NCBI GenBank assembly: GCA_050725495.1
Contig: JBOHHM010000316.1
Coordinates: 1 to 8,095, forward strand
Length of the DNA: 8,095 nt
Source: JBOHHM01 sp050725495
GTDB lineage: Bacteria > Pseudomonadota > Gammaproteobacteria > Burkholderiales > Burkholderiaceae_C
Direction: 5' to 3'
The notes under the pieces were generated by a model, which was not told the origin of the DNA, ran no database searches, and saw nothing but the letters and a program-made list of their open reading frames with translations. The position numbers and the translations under genes are program-made. Position 1 is the first letter of the stretch, and the number at the start of each line of letters is the position of its first letter. Positions 1 through 6,498 of the stretch are shown here, piece after piece.

Positions 1-319
1 GCCCCAAGGCCCGCGCCCCGCGCAAGGCCGCGGCCGTTCGGGCAATGGCGGCGGCAACAGCTACGGCAGCGGTTTTGGCGGTGGCCAGCCCGGCCATGGA
101 CGCCACGACGGCCACAGCGGACCCACCCAACGGTCCAGCCATGCGGCGCAGCCCGATCCTTTGCGTACCAGCGTGGACAGCATGGCCGAGCGGGGGCGCC
201 GGGGCGGTGGCAACCGCAACGCAGGCGGCTATGGTGCAGGCGGCGGGTCAAGTGGTTTCGGTGGCCGGGGCCAAGGACCGCGTGGGCCGGGGAGTTCTCG
301 CGGCTCGTTTGGCCGATGA
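1..319 (+). CDS. DEAD-box RNA helicase, C-terminal tail (5' partial)
   Basis: The frame with codons starting at base 2 stays open to a TGA at 317-319 and gives 105 residues, with no start because the gene runs off the left edge. The visible part is low-complexity and rich in Gly, Arg, Ser, Asn and Gln, with GGG, RGG-like and GFGG/GYG patches. A short non-repetitive island, DPLRTSVDSMAERGRR, interrupts it. Such a basic Gly-rich tail with this kind of island is what I know from RhlE-type DEAD-box ATP-dependent RNA helicases of beta-proteobacteria. There the tail binds RNA without specificity, next to the helicase core, in ribosome assembly and cold adaptation. The helicase motifs (DEAD, SAT and others) lie outside the window, so the family call rests on the tail alone. 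Another Gly-rich RNA-binding protein is possible. Confidence 0.65.
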   Translation, partial: PQGPRPAQGRGRSGNGGGNSYGSGFGGGQPGHGRHDGHSGPTQRSSHAAQPDPLRTSVDSMAERGRRGGGNRNAGGYGAGGGSSGFGGRGQGPRGPGSSRGSFGR

Positions 320-338
320 CAGCGTAACGGCGGCTCAC

Positions 339-356
339 GGCGTGGGCCGCCACGCC
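339..356 (+). terminator. GC-rich hairpin after the helicase gene, possible terminator
   Basis: A perfect 7-bp inverted repeat, GGCGTGG (339-345) and CCACGCC (350-356), encloses the four-base loop GCCG and starts 20 nt after the helicase stop codon. The position fits a 3'-end structure. No run of T follows, so it is not a classical intrinsic terminator; it could protect the 3' end or act with Rho. Confidence 0.35.
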
Positions 357-472
357 TGGCCCGACACTCACCCCAAGCTGATCCGTCACACGGCGAACCT
401 TGCGAAGCGGCCGACCCTGCCTGCGAGCTGGCCCGCAAAACAGGTGTTACGCTCGGGCGCATTGCCACTATG

Positions 473-494
473 CTGACGGCAACCCAACCGTCAG
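473..494 (+). promoter_or_regulatory. Hairpin just upstream of the EEP hydrolase start
   Basis: CTGACGG (473-479) and CCGTCAG (488-494) form a perfect 7-bp stem with an 8-nt loop. It ends 6 nt before the ATG at 501. The only Shine-Dalgarno-like bases before that start, TCAGG at 491-495, lie mostly inside the right arm, so folding would hide the ribosome site. No T-run follows, which argues against a terminator. The rest of the 320-500 gap shows no convincing promoter. Confidence 0.4.
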
Positions 495-500
495 GCCATC

Positions 501-1514
501 ATGCATGACGCCCCGCCCAGCTTCGCCACCTTGACGGTGGCCACCTGCAATGTCTTGAATCTGGCCAACCCGGGCCGCTTGTTCTACCCCAACCAGGACG
601 CCTATACCCAGGCCGAGTTCGAGCGCAAGATCGACTGGCTGGGCACACGCTTCAAAGCCCTCAACGCCGATGTGGTGGCAGTGCAGGAAGTCTGGGATGA
701 GGCGGCCTTGAAAGGCGCGCTCAGCCGCAGCGGCCTGCACTACGGCCTGGTCGCCGTGCCGGGCGCCGAGAACAGCGCAAGCTCCCACGGCGCACAGGGG
801 ACGCCCCGGGTCGGCATCATCAGCCGGTTGCCGGTGGACCAGCTGCAGTCTTTCGCGGAGTTTTCAGCCAGCCTGGGCGTCGAAGTTCCGGGCATCGGGC
901 CGCATGCCCGCTTTGAACGCCCGCCGTTGCTGGCCACGGTGCGCATGAAGCACGGCCAAGCCCTCCATGTGCTGACGGCCCACCTCAAGTCCAAACGACC
1001 CAAGTTCCTGCAGGATGAGCAGGGCCAGCCTCTGGAAGACCGCGACGATCCCAAGATCGCGGCGCTGGCCGGCCTGCGCTCGCTGCTGATGCGGGGCGCG
1101 GAAGCCGTGGCGCTGCGCGGCATCGTGATCGATCTGCTGCGCCACACCAACACGCCGCTGGTCGTGATGGGTGACTTCAACGACAGCCCGAACAGCGTCA
1201 CCACCCAGCTGATCGCTGCCACCTCGGAGGTCGCCTACGACAAGGCGGCACGCGACATCGCGCTGTTCAATGCCTACGAGCTGCAGGGCGAGGCCGCGCT
1301 CAAGAAAGACGTGGCCTATTCGCACATCCACCAGGGCTACCCCGAGGTGCTGGACCAGATACTGGTGAGCGAGGAGTTTGTGCGCGGCAGCAAGTTCAGC
1401 CTGGGCGATGTGCGCCGCGTGGACTACTTCAACGACCACCTGCAAGAAGGCCATGACCGCAGCCGCTCGGACCACGGCTTTGTGAGGGCCCTGCTGAGGC
1501 TGCGCTTGCCCTGA
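501..1514 (+). CDS. Endonuclease/exonuclease/phosphatase (EEP) family hydrolase
   Basis: A 337-residue protein with the whole motif set of the metal-dependent EEP (DNase I / exonuclease III / sphingomyelinase) fold. Visible in order: N17 in the first strand (TCNVLNL), the metal-binding Glu E63 in VAVQEVWD, H161 in TAHLKSKRP, D225 and N227 in VVMGDFNDSP, D285 in EVLDQILVS, and the terminal D324-H325 in RSDHG. These are the residues that bind Mg2+ and hydrolyse phosphodiester or phosphomonoester bonds in the family. The fold alone does not tell whether the substrate is DNA, RNA, a lipid or a small phosphate ester. There is no signal peptide or membrane segment, so it is probably cytoplasmic. 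The ATG at 501 has only a weak ribosome site (TCAGG), partly inside a hairpin. It stands alone, about 70 bp before the next gene on the same strand. Confidence 0.88.
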   Translation: MHDAPPSFATLTVATCNVLNLANPGRLFYPNQDAYTQAEFERKIDWLGTRFKALNADVVAVQEVWDEAALKGALSRSGLHYGLVAVPGAENSASSHGAQGTPRVGIISRLPVDQLQSFAEFSASLGVEVPGIGPHARFERPPLLATVRMKHGQALHVLTAHLKSKRPKFLQDEQGQPLEDRDDPKIAALAGLRSLLMRGAEAVALRGIVIDLLRHTNTPLVVMGDFNDSPNSVTTQLIAATSEVAYDKAARDIALFNAYELQGEAALKKDVAYSHIHQGYPEVLDQILVSEEFVRGSKFSLGDVRRVDYFNDHLQEGHDRSRSDHGFVRALLRLRLP

Positions 1515-1584
1515 GCCGCCGTCGCGCACGACCATCGCTGACCATCAGGCTGGGCACGGCCCGGTGTTTCTATTGAAAAATCCC

Positions 1585-2367
1585 ATGCAAGCAAAGACCT
1601 TTGAAATTTCCTTCGCGCTGGGCGAGCGCGTGTGCATCGTGACCGGTGGCGCCCAGGGCATTGGCGAGGCCTGCGTGCGCCGCTTCGCCCGCGAGGGGGC
1701 CAAGGTCGTCATCACCGATGTCGACGATGCGCGCGGCCAGGCACTGGCAGCCGAGCTCGGCGCCCTCTATGTGCATTGCGATGTGGGCGACAAGGCCCAG
1801 GTCGATGCCCTGGTGGCGCAAAGCCTGGCCGCGTTCGGCCGCATCGATGTGCTGGTCAACAACGCCGGCATTTTCAAGGCGGCGGATTTTCTGGAAGTCA
1901 CCGAAGCCGATTTTGACGCCGTGCTGCGCGTCAATCTCAAGGGCGCATTCCTGGTCGGCCAGGCCGTCGCGCGCGAGATGGCCAAGGCCGGGCGTGGCAG
2001 CATCGTCAACATGAGCTCGGTCAACAGCGTGCTGGCCATCCCGACCATTGCCAGCTACAACGTCAGCAAGGGCGGCATCAACCAGCTCACGCGCGTCATG
2101 GCCCTGGCGCTGGCCGACAAGGGCATCCGCGTGAACGCGGTGGCGCCTGGCACCATCGCCACCGAACTCGCAGCCCAAGCCGTGCTGACCAGCGAAGAAG
2201 CCAAGGCCCGCATCCTGAGCCGCACCCCGATGAAGCGCCTGGGCGAGCCCTCGGAAATCGCCGACGTGGTCGCCTGGCTGGCCAGCGACGCGGCCAGCTA
2301 TGTGACAGGTGAAATCGTCACGGTCGACGGCGGCCGCATGACGCTGAACTACACCGTGCCGGTCTGA
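1585..2367 (+). CDS. SDR-family NAD(P)-dependent oxidoreductase
   Basis: A 260-residue classical short-chain dehydrogenase, the normal length for the family. It carries the Rossmann dinucleotide motif TGGAQGIG (20-27), the NNAG structural motif (92-95), active-site N117, and the catalytic triad S145, Y158 and K162 (YNVSK). PG at 188-189 and the C-terminal VDGG (247-250) are also typical. D45 at the end of the second beta strand (VVITDVDD) predicts a preference for NAD(H) over NADP(H). The substrate is probably an alcohol, sugar or ketone but cannot be named. I chose the ATG at 1585: the Rossmann fold begins about 16 residues later. A GTG at 1564 would add seven residues, and neither start has a clear Shine-Dalgarno sequence. 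It lies 70 bp after the EEP gene and could be co-transcribed with it. It converges with the VOC gene at 2490. Confidence 0.9.
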   Translation: MQAKTFEISFALGERVCIVTGGAQGIGEACVRRFAREGAKVVITDVDDARGQALAAELGALYVHCDVGDKAQVDALVAQSLAAFGRIDVLVNNAGIFKAADFLEVTEADFDAVLRVNLKGAFLVGQAVAREMAKAGRGSIVNMSSVNSVLAIPTIASYNVSKGGINQLTRVMALALADKGIRVNAVAPGTIATELAAQAVLTSEEAKARILSRTPMKRLGEPSEIADVVAWLASDAASYVTGEIVTVDGGRMTLNYTVPV

Positions 2368-2385
2368 GGGGGAGGGGCTGCCAGC

Positions 2386-2415
2386 GGCCCGGTGCCGACC
2401 TTCGGGTACCGGGCT
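2386..2415. terminator. Strong hairpin between convergent genes, possible bidirectional terminator
   Basis: Starting 18 nt after the dehydrogenase stop, bases 2387-2396 pair with 2405-2414. The core arms are CCCGGTGCC and GGTACCGGG, with one G-U wobble, and the loop is the 8-nt GACCTTCG. A further G-U pair at 2386/2415 is possible. The gap lies between two converging genes, as expected for a shared terminator. There is no T-run on either side, so it may work through Rho or as a 3'-end stabiliser. Confidence 0.42.
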
Positions 2416-2489
2416 TGGAACCTCATGGAGCGAAGGCCGCGACTACTTCGCGAAACCGCTTCGCGACGCTTGGCAGCACCTGTACACGC

Positions 2490-2963
2490 TCAGCCCCGCT
2501 CGTAGGCCTGCTTCAGCAGCCCGATGTCGAACTTGTGCATCTTGAGCATGGCCTGCATGACGCGCCTGGACCGCTCGGCATCCTTGTCCTGTAGCATCTC
2601 GCCCAGAACGGTCGGAACGATCTGCCAGGACACGCCGAACTTGTCCTTGAGCCAGCCGCACTGCTGCTTCTCACCGCCCTCGGACAGCTTCTCCCACAAC
2701 TCGTCCACTTCTTGCTGCGTCTCGCATCTCACAAAGAAGGAAATGGCCGGTGTGAACGTGAAATGCGGGCCGCCGTTGAGCGCCATGAACTCCTGGCCAT
2801 CGAGCTCAAATGTGGCGCTCATGACGGACCCCTTCGGCCCTGGCCCCGCATCGCCGCAACGCATGACGGTACCGGCTCGGGAGTTCTGGAAGATGGAGGT
2901 GTAGAACTTCATCGCCTCCTCGGCCTGGTTGTCGAACCACAGGAATGGGCTGATCTTGTGCAT
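2490..2963 (-). CDS. PhnB-like VOC family protein
   Basis: 157 residues beginning MHKISPFLWFDNQAEEAMKF, the usual start of the PhnB-like branch of the vicinal-oxygen-chelate (glyoxalase/bleomycin-resistance) superfamily. Databases often label this branch '3-demethylubiquinone-9 3-methyltransferase', although no methyltransferase activity is implied by the fold. Typical features are FYTSIFQNS (20-28), the FELDGQEFMALNGG strand region (52-65), ISFFVRCETQQEVDELWEKL (74-93), and GWLKDKFGVSWQIVP (103-117) near the end. No substrate can be assigned. The ATG at 2963 follows GGAAG at 6 nt, and homology to the family starts right there. The same frame is open to 3164, but that upstream part shows no domain. 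The gene stands alone between the CBS gene and the convergent dehydrogenase. I found no clear promoter in 2964-3089. Confidence 0.85.
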   Translation of the reverse strand: MHKISPFLWFDNQAEEAMKFYTSIFQNSRAGTVMRCGDAGPGPKGSVMSATFELDGQEFMALNGGPHFTFTPAISFFVRCETQQEVDELWEKLSEGGEKQQCGWLKDKFGVSWQIVPTVLGEMLQDKDAERSRRVMQAMLKMHKFDIGLLKQAYERG

Positions 2964-3089
2964 GTTGCTTCCTTCGATCTGAACGTTTCGGAACAGTGGG
3001 CGCGCCCCGTGCGCACGCCTGCTCACGACGAACGGGAGGTCGCGAAATCGACAGGATCTTGTAGCCCGGAGCGTCGGCGGATGCAAGTG

Positions 3090-3111
3090 GCTGCTTGCGC
3101 TCGCAAGCAGC
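3090..3111 (-). terminator. 10-bp perfect inverted repeat after the CBS gene, possible terminator
   Basis: GCTGCTTGCG (3090-3099) and CGCAAGCAGC (3102-3111) are perfect complements separated by 2 nt, in practice 9 bp around a four-base loop. The repeat lies 39 nt beyond the CBS gene stop on the minus strand and before the VOC gene. A third copy of GCAAG at 3083-3087 can pair with CTTGC at 3094-3098 instead, so two mutually exclusive folds exist. No U-tract follows on the minus strand. Confidence 0.45.
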
Positions 3112-3150
3112 GCCCTCCTCTGAAAGCGCTGCCCATGGCCGGATGGCCAG

Positions 3151-3591
3151 TCAGCCCTTGACACCCTTGATGTAGTGTTCGAGCTGCTCGATGATGAAGC
3201 TCTGCTCGGAGATGATGTCCTTGACCAAGTCTCCGATGGAAACCAGGCCGATCAGCTTGCCGTTGTCCAGCACGGGCAGGTGGCGAAGGCGCTTTTCGGT
3301 CATCAGCGCCATGCATTCCTCATGGGTATGGTTGGGGCCCACGTACTGCACCGGTGAACTCATGATGTCGCTCACCGGCGTTTCCCTGGGCGACCGATCC
3401 GTAAGAACCATTTTCCGCGCGCAATCGCGTTCGCTGATGACGCCTACGAACGCCTCGCCGTCGAGCACCAGCAACGCACCGAGATTCTTCTGCGCCATCA
3501 GCTCGATGGCATCGAACACAGACGCCGAAGGCCCAACGGTATAGACCGTTGGGTCGGGCTTGGCCTTGAGAATTTGCGCGACGTCTTTCAT
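3151..3591 (-). CDS. Two-CBS-domain protein
   Basis: 146 residues made almost wholly of two tandem CBS domains, a Bateman module. CBS1 covers about residues 8-65, ending in FVGVISERDCARK. CBS2 covers about 78-130, with VQYVGPNHTHEECMALM and the signature LRHLPVLDNGKLIGLVSIGDLVK. Such modules bind adenosyl ligands such as AMP, ATP or SAM. Stand-alone versions act as energy or ligand sensors on partner proteins; the partner is unknown here. A helical tail (SFIIEQLEHYIKG) follows. I chose the ATG at 3591 because AGGAA lies just upstream and CBS1 follows closely. An in-frame ATG at 3618 would add nine residues (MAADGEQEP) but has no ribosome site. The frame stays open far upstream without domain content. 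It has its own promoter at 3746-3774. Confidence 0.9.
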   Translation of the reverse strand: MKDVAQILKAKPDPTVYTVGPSASVFDAIELMAQKNLGALLVLDGEAFVGVISERDCARKMVLTDRSPRETPVSDIMSSPVQYVGPNHTHEECMALMTEKRLRHLPVLDNGKLIGLVSIGDLVKDIISEQSFIIEQLEHYIKGVKG

Positions 3592-3745
3592 GGGTTCCTG
3601 TTCACCGTCTGCAGCCATCAACCATTGCGACGGGTCCGGATGGGCCGGCCGCCGCCTCGGCTGCGGCGTCGGCGCCAGGCCCGCGTACCGCATGCACCAC
3701 GACGGTTGGTCCAAACCAACAGTTGCTGGCAGGCCTCGAAAGTCC
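3592..3745 (-). promoter_or_regulatory. Long, foldable 5' leader of the CBS gene
   Basis: From the predicted start of transcription near 3739 to the ATG at 3591 the leader is about 148 nt. It can form at least two hairpins: GTTGGT (3705-3710) with ACCAAC (3715-3720) around CCAA, and CGCCGC (3650-3655) with GCGGCG (3663-3668) around a 7-nt loop. I recognise no known riboswitch, and no short upstream reading frame stands out. Confidence 0.35.
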
Positions 3746-3774
3746 ATTCTAGGGGCCGCAATGCCCCACGTCAA
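3746..3774 (-). promoter_or_regulatory. Sigma-70-type promoter of the CBS gene
   Basis: Read on the minus strand, TTGACG (3774-3769) and TAGAAT (3751-3746) are separated by exactly 17 bp. Each matches the vegetative consensus at five of six positions. The predicted start of transcription is near 3739. The promoter lies about 90 bp beyond the end of the MATE gene and points at the CBS gene, so the latter is probably its own transcription unit. Confidence 0.65.
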
Positions 3775-3854
3775 AACCAACGGTTCACAGTTCGCTGGGG
3801 TCTGCGGCAAGCGAACGGCTGACAAGCCCATGCAGCCCGTAACTGTGTCAGCGA

Positions 3855-3870
3855 CGTGACGACTGTCACG
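3855..3870 (-). terminator. Hairpin spanning the MATE gene stop codon
   Basis: CGTGAC (3855-3860) and GTCACG (3865-3870) form a 6-bp stem around GACT. AGCG (3850-3853) and CGCT (3873-3876) could extend it across a small internal loop. It contains the MATE stop codon at 3866-3868, at the end of the marR-MFS-MATE operon. Without a U-tract it is only a possible terminator or 3'-end structure. Confidence 0.3.
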
Positions 3871-5272
3871 ACCGCTGCTGCACCCTGCGCAACAGCCCCG
3901 CCGTCGCGCGCGGCCAGCCCAGGGGCCCGAACCAGGCGCCGCCCGCGACCGCCGCGGCGTTGACCAGGCCGTACAGCACCAGGGCCACGGCCTGTGCAAC
4001 GAACAGCTGCATCAAGCCGCCGCCCCAGCGCAGCACCAGCCAGCCGCCCGCCGCTGCGACGGCGAGCCGGGCGAGGTTGCCCATCACGGGCCACAGCAGG
4101 CGCCCCGCGCCTTGCGAGGCGAAGTACAGCGCCAGGCCTAGGCCGAAAAATCCGTAGGCCGGGCCGACCGCGTGCAGGTAGGTCGCCCCCGCATCGATCA
4201 TGGCCGGGTCGCTGCCGAACAACGAAAGCCAGGCTTGGGGGAAGGTGGCGGCGACGAGGCCGACGATTTCGGTCAGTGCCGCGGCGATGCCCGCGCCTAT
4301 CCAGGTGGCGCGCAAGGCGCGTTCGCGCTGCCCCGCGCCGATGCAGGTGCCCACCATCGCGACCAGCGGGCCGCCGAGGCCGAACACCAGCGGCACGAGC
4401 AGGTATTCGAGCCGCGACGCGGTGCCAAAGCCCGCGATCGCGGCCGGCCCGAAGCCGCCGACCAGCGCCGTGCTGATCGCGATCGCCAGATTGGTCGCGA
4501 TGGTCGAGAGGGTTGCCACGAGACCCACGCCGAGGATGTCGCGAAACAGCGGCCAGCGAAGCCTCGCGTTCGCCAGCGTGGGGCGCAGCAGGCTCTTGCT
4601 CGACCTCAGGTAGGCCGCGAACGCGATCACGCTGGCTGCGTAGTAAAGCAGCAGCGCGACGGCGCCGCCTGCGATGCCAAGCGCGGGCAGCGGCCCCCAG
4701 CCAAAGATCAGCAAGGGCGACAAGGGAACCAGCACCAGCAGGCCGGCCATGTTGACCACGGCCGGCAGCGTCATGTTGCCCGTGCCGCGCACGGCCGCCG
4801 CGAGCGAGTTCGCAAGCCAGACGAGAGCTGCGCCGGCGAAGACCCAGTTGGAATAGGTCAGCGCCGCCTCGAGCGACGCGCCCGTGCCGCCCATGCGGCT
4901 GTAGAGCCAGCGGCCTGCGCCAAGCATTGCCAGCGTGAAGAGCAGGCCGAAGCCCAGCCCGATGGCGCAGGCGTGCAGCACCAGCGCGTCGGCGTCCGCG
5001 CGGCGCCGCGCGCCCAGCGCACGCGCGATCGAGGAGGCGATGCCGCCGCCCATGGCACCGGCCGACATCATCTGCATCAGCATCACGACGGGGAACACCA
5101 GGGCCATGCCGGCCAGTGCATCGGTGCCCAGCTTGCCGACAAACCAGGTTTCGACCAGGCCGGCCGATGCCTGCGCCACCATCACGAGCATGTTGGGCGC
5201 AGCCAGGCGCAGCAGGGTCGGCGCGATCGGCCCTTCCAGCATGGTCCGCGTGCGTGGATCGGCGGCGTTCAT
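3866..5272 (-). CDS. MATE family efflux transporter
   Basis: A 468-residue, strongly hydrophobic protein of the usual MATE length (about 12 membrane helices), related to NorM/DinF. The N-terminal half shows LLRLAAPNMLVMVAQASAG (20-38), then VETWFVGKLGTDALAGMAL (40-58), the helix-1/2 hallmark of the family. Next come a long Met-rich helix (about 60-72) and the GGGIASSIARALGARR loop (75-90). MATE proteins export drugs, toxins or metabolites using Na+ or H+. The usual Asp in helix 1 (as in a VDT motif) is Glu here (E41), keeping the charge. The ATG at 5272 overlaps the MFS stop in ATGA, with GAAGG 7 nt upstream, so translation is probably coupled. The same frame is open upstream to 6310, but that stretch is out-of-frame MFS sequence. 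It is the last gene of the marR operon. Confidence 0.92.
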   Translation of the reverse strand: MNAADPRTRTMLEGPIAPTLLRLAAPNMLVMVAQASAGLVETWFVGKLGTDALAGMALVFPVVMLMQMMSAGAMGGGIASSIARALGARRRADADALVLHACAIGLGFGLLFTLAMLGAGRWLYSRMGGTGASLEAALTYSNWVFAGAALVWLANSLAAAVRGTGNMTLPAVVNMAGLLVLVPLSPLLIFGWGPLPALGIAGGAVALLLYYAASVIAFAAYLRSSKSLLRPTLANARLRWPLFRDILGVGLVATLSTIATNLAIAISTALVGGFGPAAIAGFGTASRLEYLLVPLVFGLGGPLVAMVGTCIGAGQRERALRATWIGAGIAAALTEIVGLVAATFPQAWLSLFGSDPAMIDAGATYLHAVGPAYGFFGLGLALYFASQGAGRLLWPVMGNLARLAVAAAGGWLVLRWGGGLMQLFVAQAVALVLYGLVNAAAVAGGAWFGPLGWPRATAGLLRRVQQRS

Positions 5273-6498
5273 GCCGCGGCCTTCGCCAGGCGTGGCAGAT
5301 TCGCCTCGCGGATCGGCAGGTGAATCAGCGCAGCGCCGACGGCCAGCACGATGTCGATGTACCAGACCCAGTTGTAGTTGCCGGTGGCCTCGAACACCTT
5401 GCCGCCGAGCCAGGCGCCGAGGAAGCCGCCGATCTGGTGCGTCAGCATCACGATGCCGAACAGTGTGGCCATGTTGGCGGTGCCGAAGAATTTGGCGACC
5501 AGCCCGGCGGTGGGCGGCACGGTGGACAGAAAGCTCAGGCCCATGACGGCGGCAAACACCAGTACCACCGTCGCGGTCTTGGGCGCCAGCAAAAACACCA
5601 GCACGGCCACGGCGCGCGTGGCATAGACCAGCGACAGCAGCGACTTCATGCGCCAGCGCCCGACGGCCCAACCCATGGCGATGCTGCCCACGATATTGAA
5701 CAGGCCGATCATCGCCAGCGACCAGGCGCCAAACTGCACCGGCAGCCCGCATGAGGCAATCACCCCCGGCAGATGGGTCGCCAGAAACGCCACATGAAAA
5801 CCGCAGACGAAGAAGCCTGCGCCCAGCATCAGGTAGCTCGGATGGCGCAGCGCGGTGCGGATGGCTTCGCGCGTGCCCACCGGCTTCTGGCCGGCGGCTG
5901 CAGACTGCAGCGAGTTGCCCTTGAGCACCCAGGCGGCCGGCAGGCACAGCAGCACGACCAGGCCGAGTGCCTGCAGGGCGTTGACCCAGCCCAAGCTGAC
6001 CATCAGCGCGCCGGCAATCGGCGCCATCAGAAACTGGCCGAACGACCCACCCGCATTGACGATGCCGGTGGCCAGGCCGCGCCTGTCCGACGGGGTCAGC
6101 CGCGTCGTGGCCGCCATCAGCACGGCGGGCCCCGCCATGCCGGCGCCGCCGGCCGATAGCACGCCGATGGCCAAGATCAGACCCGCCGTGCTCGTCATGA
6201 ACGGCGTGATGAACGTGCCAAGCGCCACCAGCAGAGCGCCGATGAACAGCACGCGGCCGGCGCCGATCTTGTCGGCCATGGCACCGGCAAAAGGCTGGGT
6301 CAGCCCCCACCAGAGCTGGCCGAAGGCAAAGGCCAGGCTGATGCTGCCGATGCCCAGTCCCGTGGCCGTATTCAACGGCGAGAGAAACAGGCCCATGGTT
6401 TGCCGCGTGCCCATGGTCAGCGCAAAGGTTCCAGCGGCTGCCAGCAGCACCAGCCAGACGGCCGTGCGCGACTGAACTGCAGGTATAGGTTTATTCAT
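5269..6498 (-). CDS. MFS transporter
   Basis: A 409-residue major facilitator with the size and hydrophobic pattern of 12 membrane helices. The loop between helices 2 and 3 has motif A (G72, D76-K77, G79, R82 in GAMADKIGAGR). The central loop (about residues 196-216) is hydrophilic. The N-terminus (TMGTRQTMGLFLSPLN) and overall pattern recall the oxalate/formate-antiporter or monocarboxylate-like branch, so an organic acid could be the substrate; this is a guess from likeness. In a MarR operon, export of a toxic compound is equally plausible. The ATG at 6498 lies within the last codons of marR (8-nt overlap), with GGAG 6 nt upstream. The gene ends in the ATGA shared with the MATE gene. Confidence 0.92.
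   Translation of the reverse strand: MNKPIPAVQSRTAVWLVLLAAAGTFALTMGTRQTMGLFLSPLNTATGLGIGSISLAFAFGQLWWGLTQPFAGAMADKIGAGRVLFIGALLVALGTFITPFMTSTAGLILAIGVLSAGGAGMAGPAVLMAATTRLTPSDRRGLATGIVNAGGSFGQFLMAPIAGALMVSLGWVNALQALGLVVLLCLPAAWVLKGNSLQSAAAGQKPVGTREAIRTALRHPSYLMLGAGFFVCGFHVAFLATHLPGVIASCGLPVQFGAWSLAMIGLFNIVGSIAMGWAVGRWRMKSLLSLVYATRAVAVLVFLLAPKTATVVLVFAAVMGLSFLSTVPPTAGLVAKFFGTANMATLFGIVMLTHQIGGFLGAWLGGKVFEATGNYNWVWYIDIVLAVGAALIHLPIREANLPRLAKAAA

Noticed and set aside
45..476. A 143-codon plus-strand frame over the helicase tail
   Set aside because: Wrong frame of the Gly/Arg-rich helicase tail: it reads as Ala/Thr/Pro-rich low complexity. The frame ending at 319 gives the recognisable RGG-type sequence.
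2446..2466. Direct repeat CTTCGCGA (2446-2453 and 2459-2466), considered as an attachment or integration site
   Set aside because: Only 8 bp, GC-rich, with no tRNA, integrase or element boundary nearby; likely chance.
2998..3007. 10-bp palindrome GGGCGCGCCC upstream of the VOC gene, considered as an operator
   Set aside because: Pure GC palindromes of this length are expected by chance in such DNA, and no promoter elements could be placed around it.
2964..3164. Upstream extension of the VOC protein to 224 residues
   Set aside because: Family similarity begins exactly at the ATG at 2963, which has GGAAG upstream. The extension would overlap the end of the CBS gene and the hairpin at 3090-3111.
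3592..3999. Upstream extension of the CBS protein to 282 residues
   Set aside because: The extension has no domain content, crosses the predicted promoter and runs into the MATE gene. The ATG at 3591 has a good ribosome site.
4172..5323. A 383-codon plus-strand open frame opposite the MATE gene
   Set aside because: Its translation is rich in Arg, Gln, His and Ala with no domain pattern, as expected opposite a high-GC membrane-protein gene. The minus strand has a clear MATE protein with a ribosome site.
5273..6310. Upstream extension of the MATE frame to an 814-codon open frame, which might suggest a fusion
   Set aside because: The added 346 residues are an out-of-frame reading of the MFS gene, basic and without domain content. 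The ATGA junction and ribosome site place the start at 5272.
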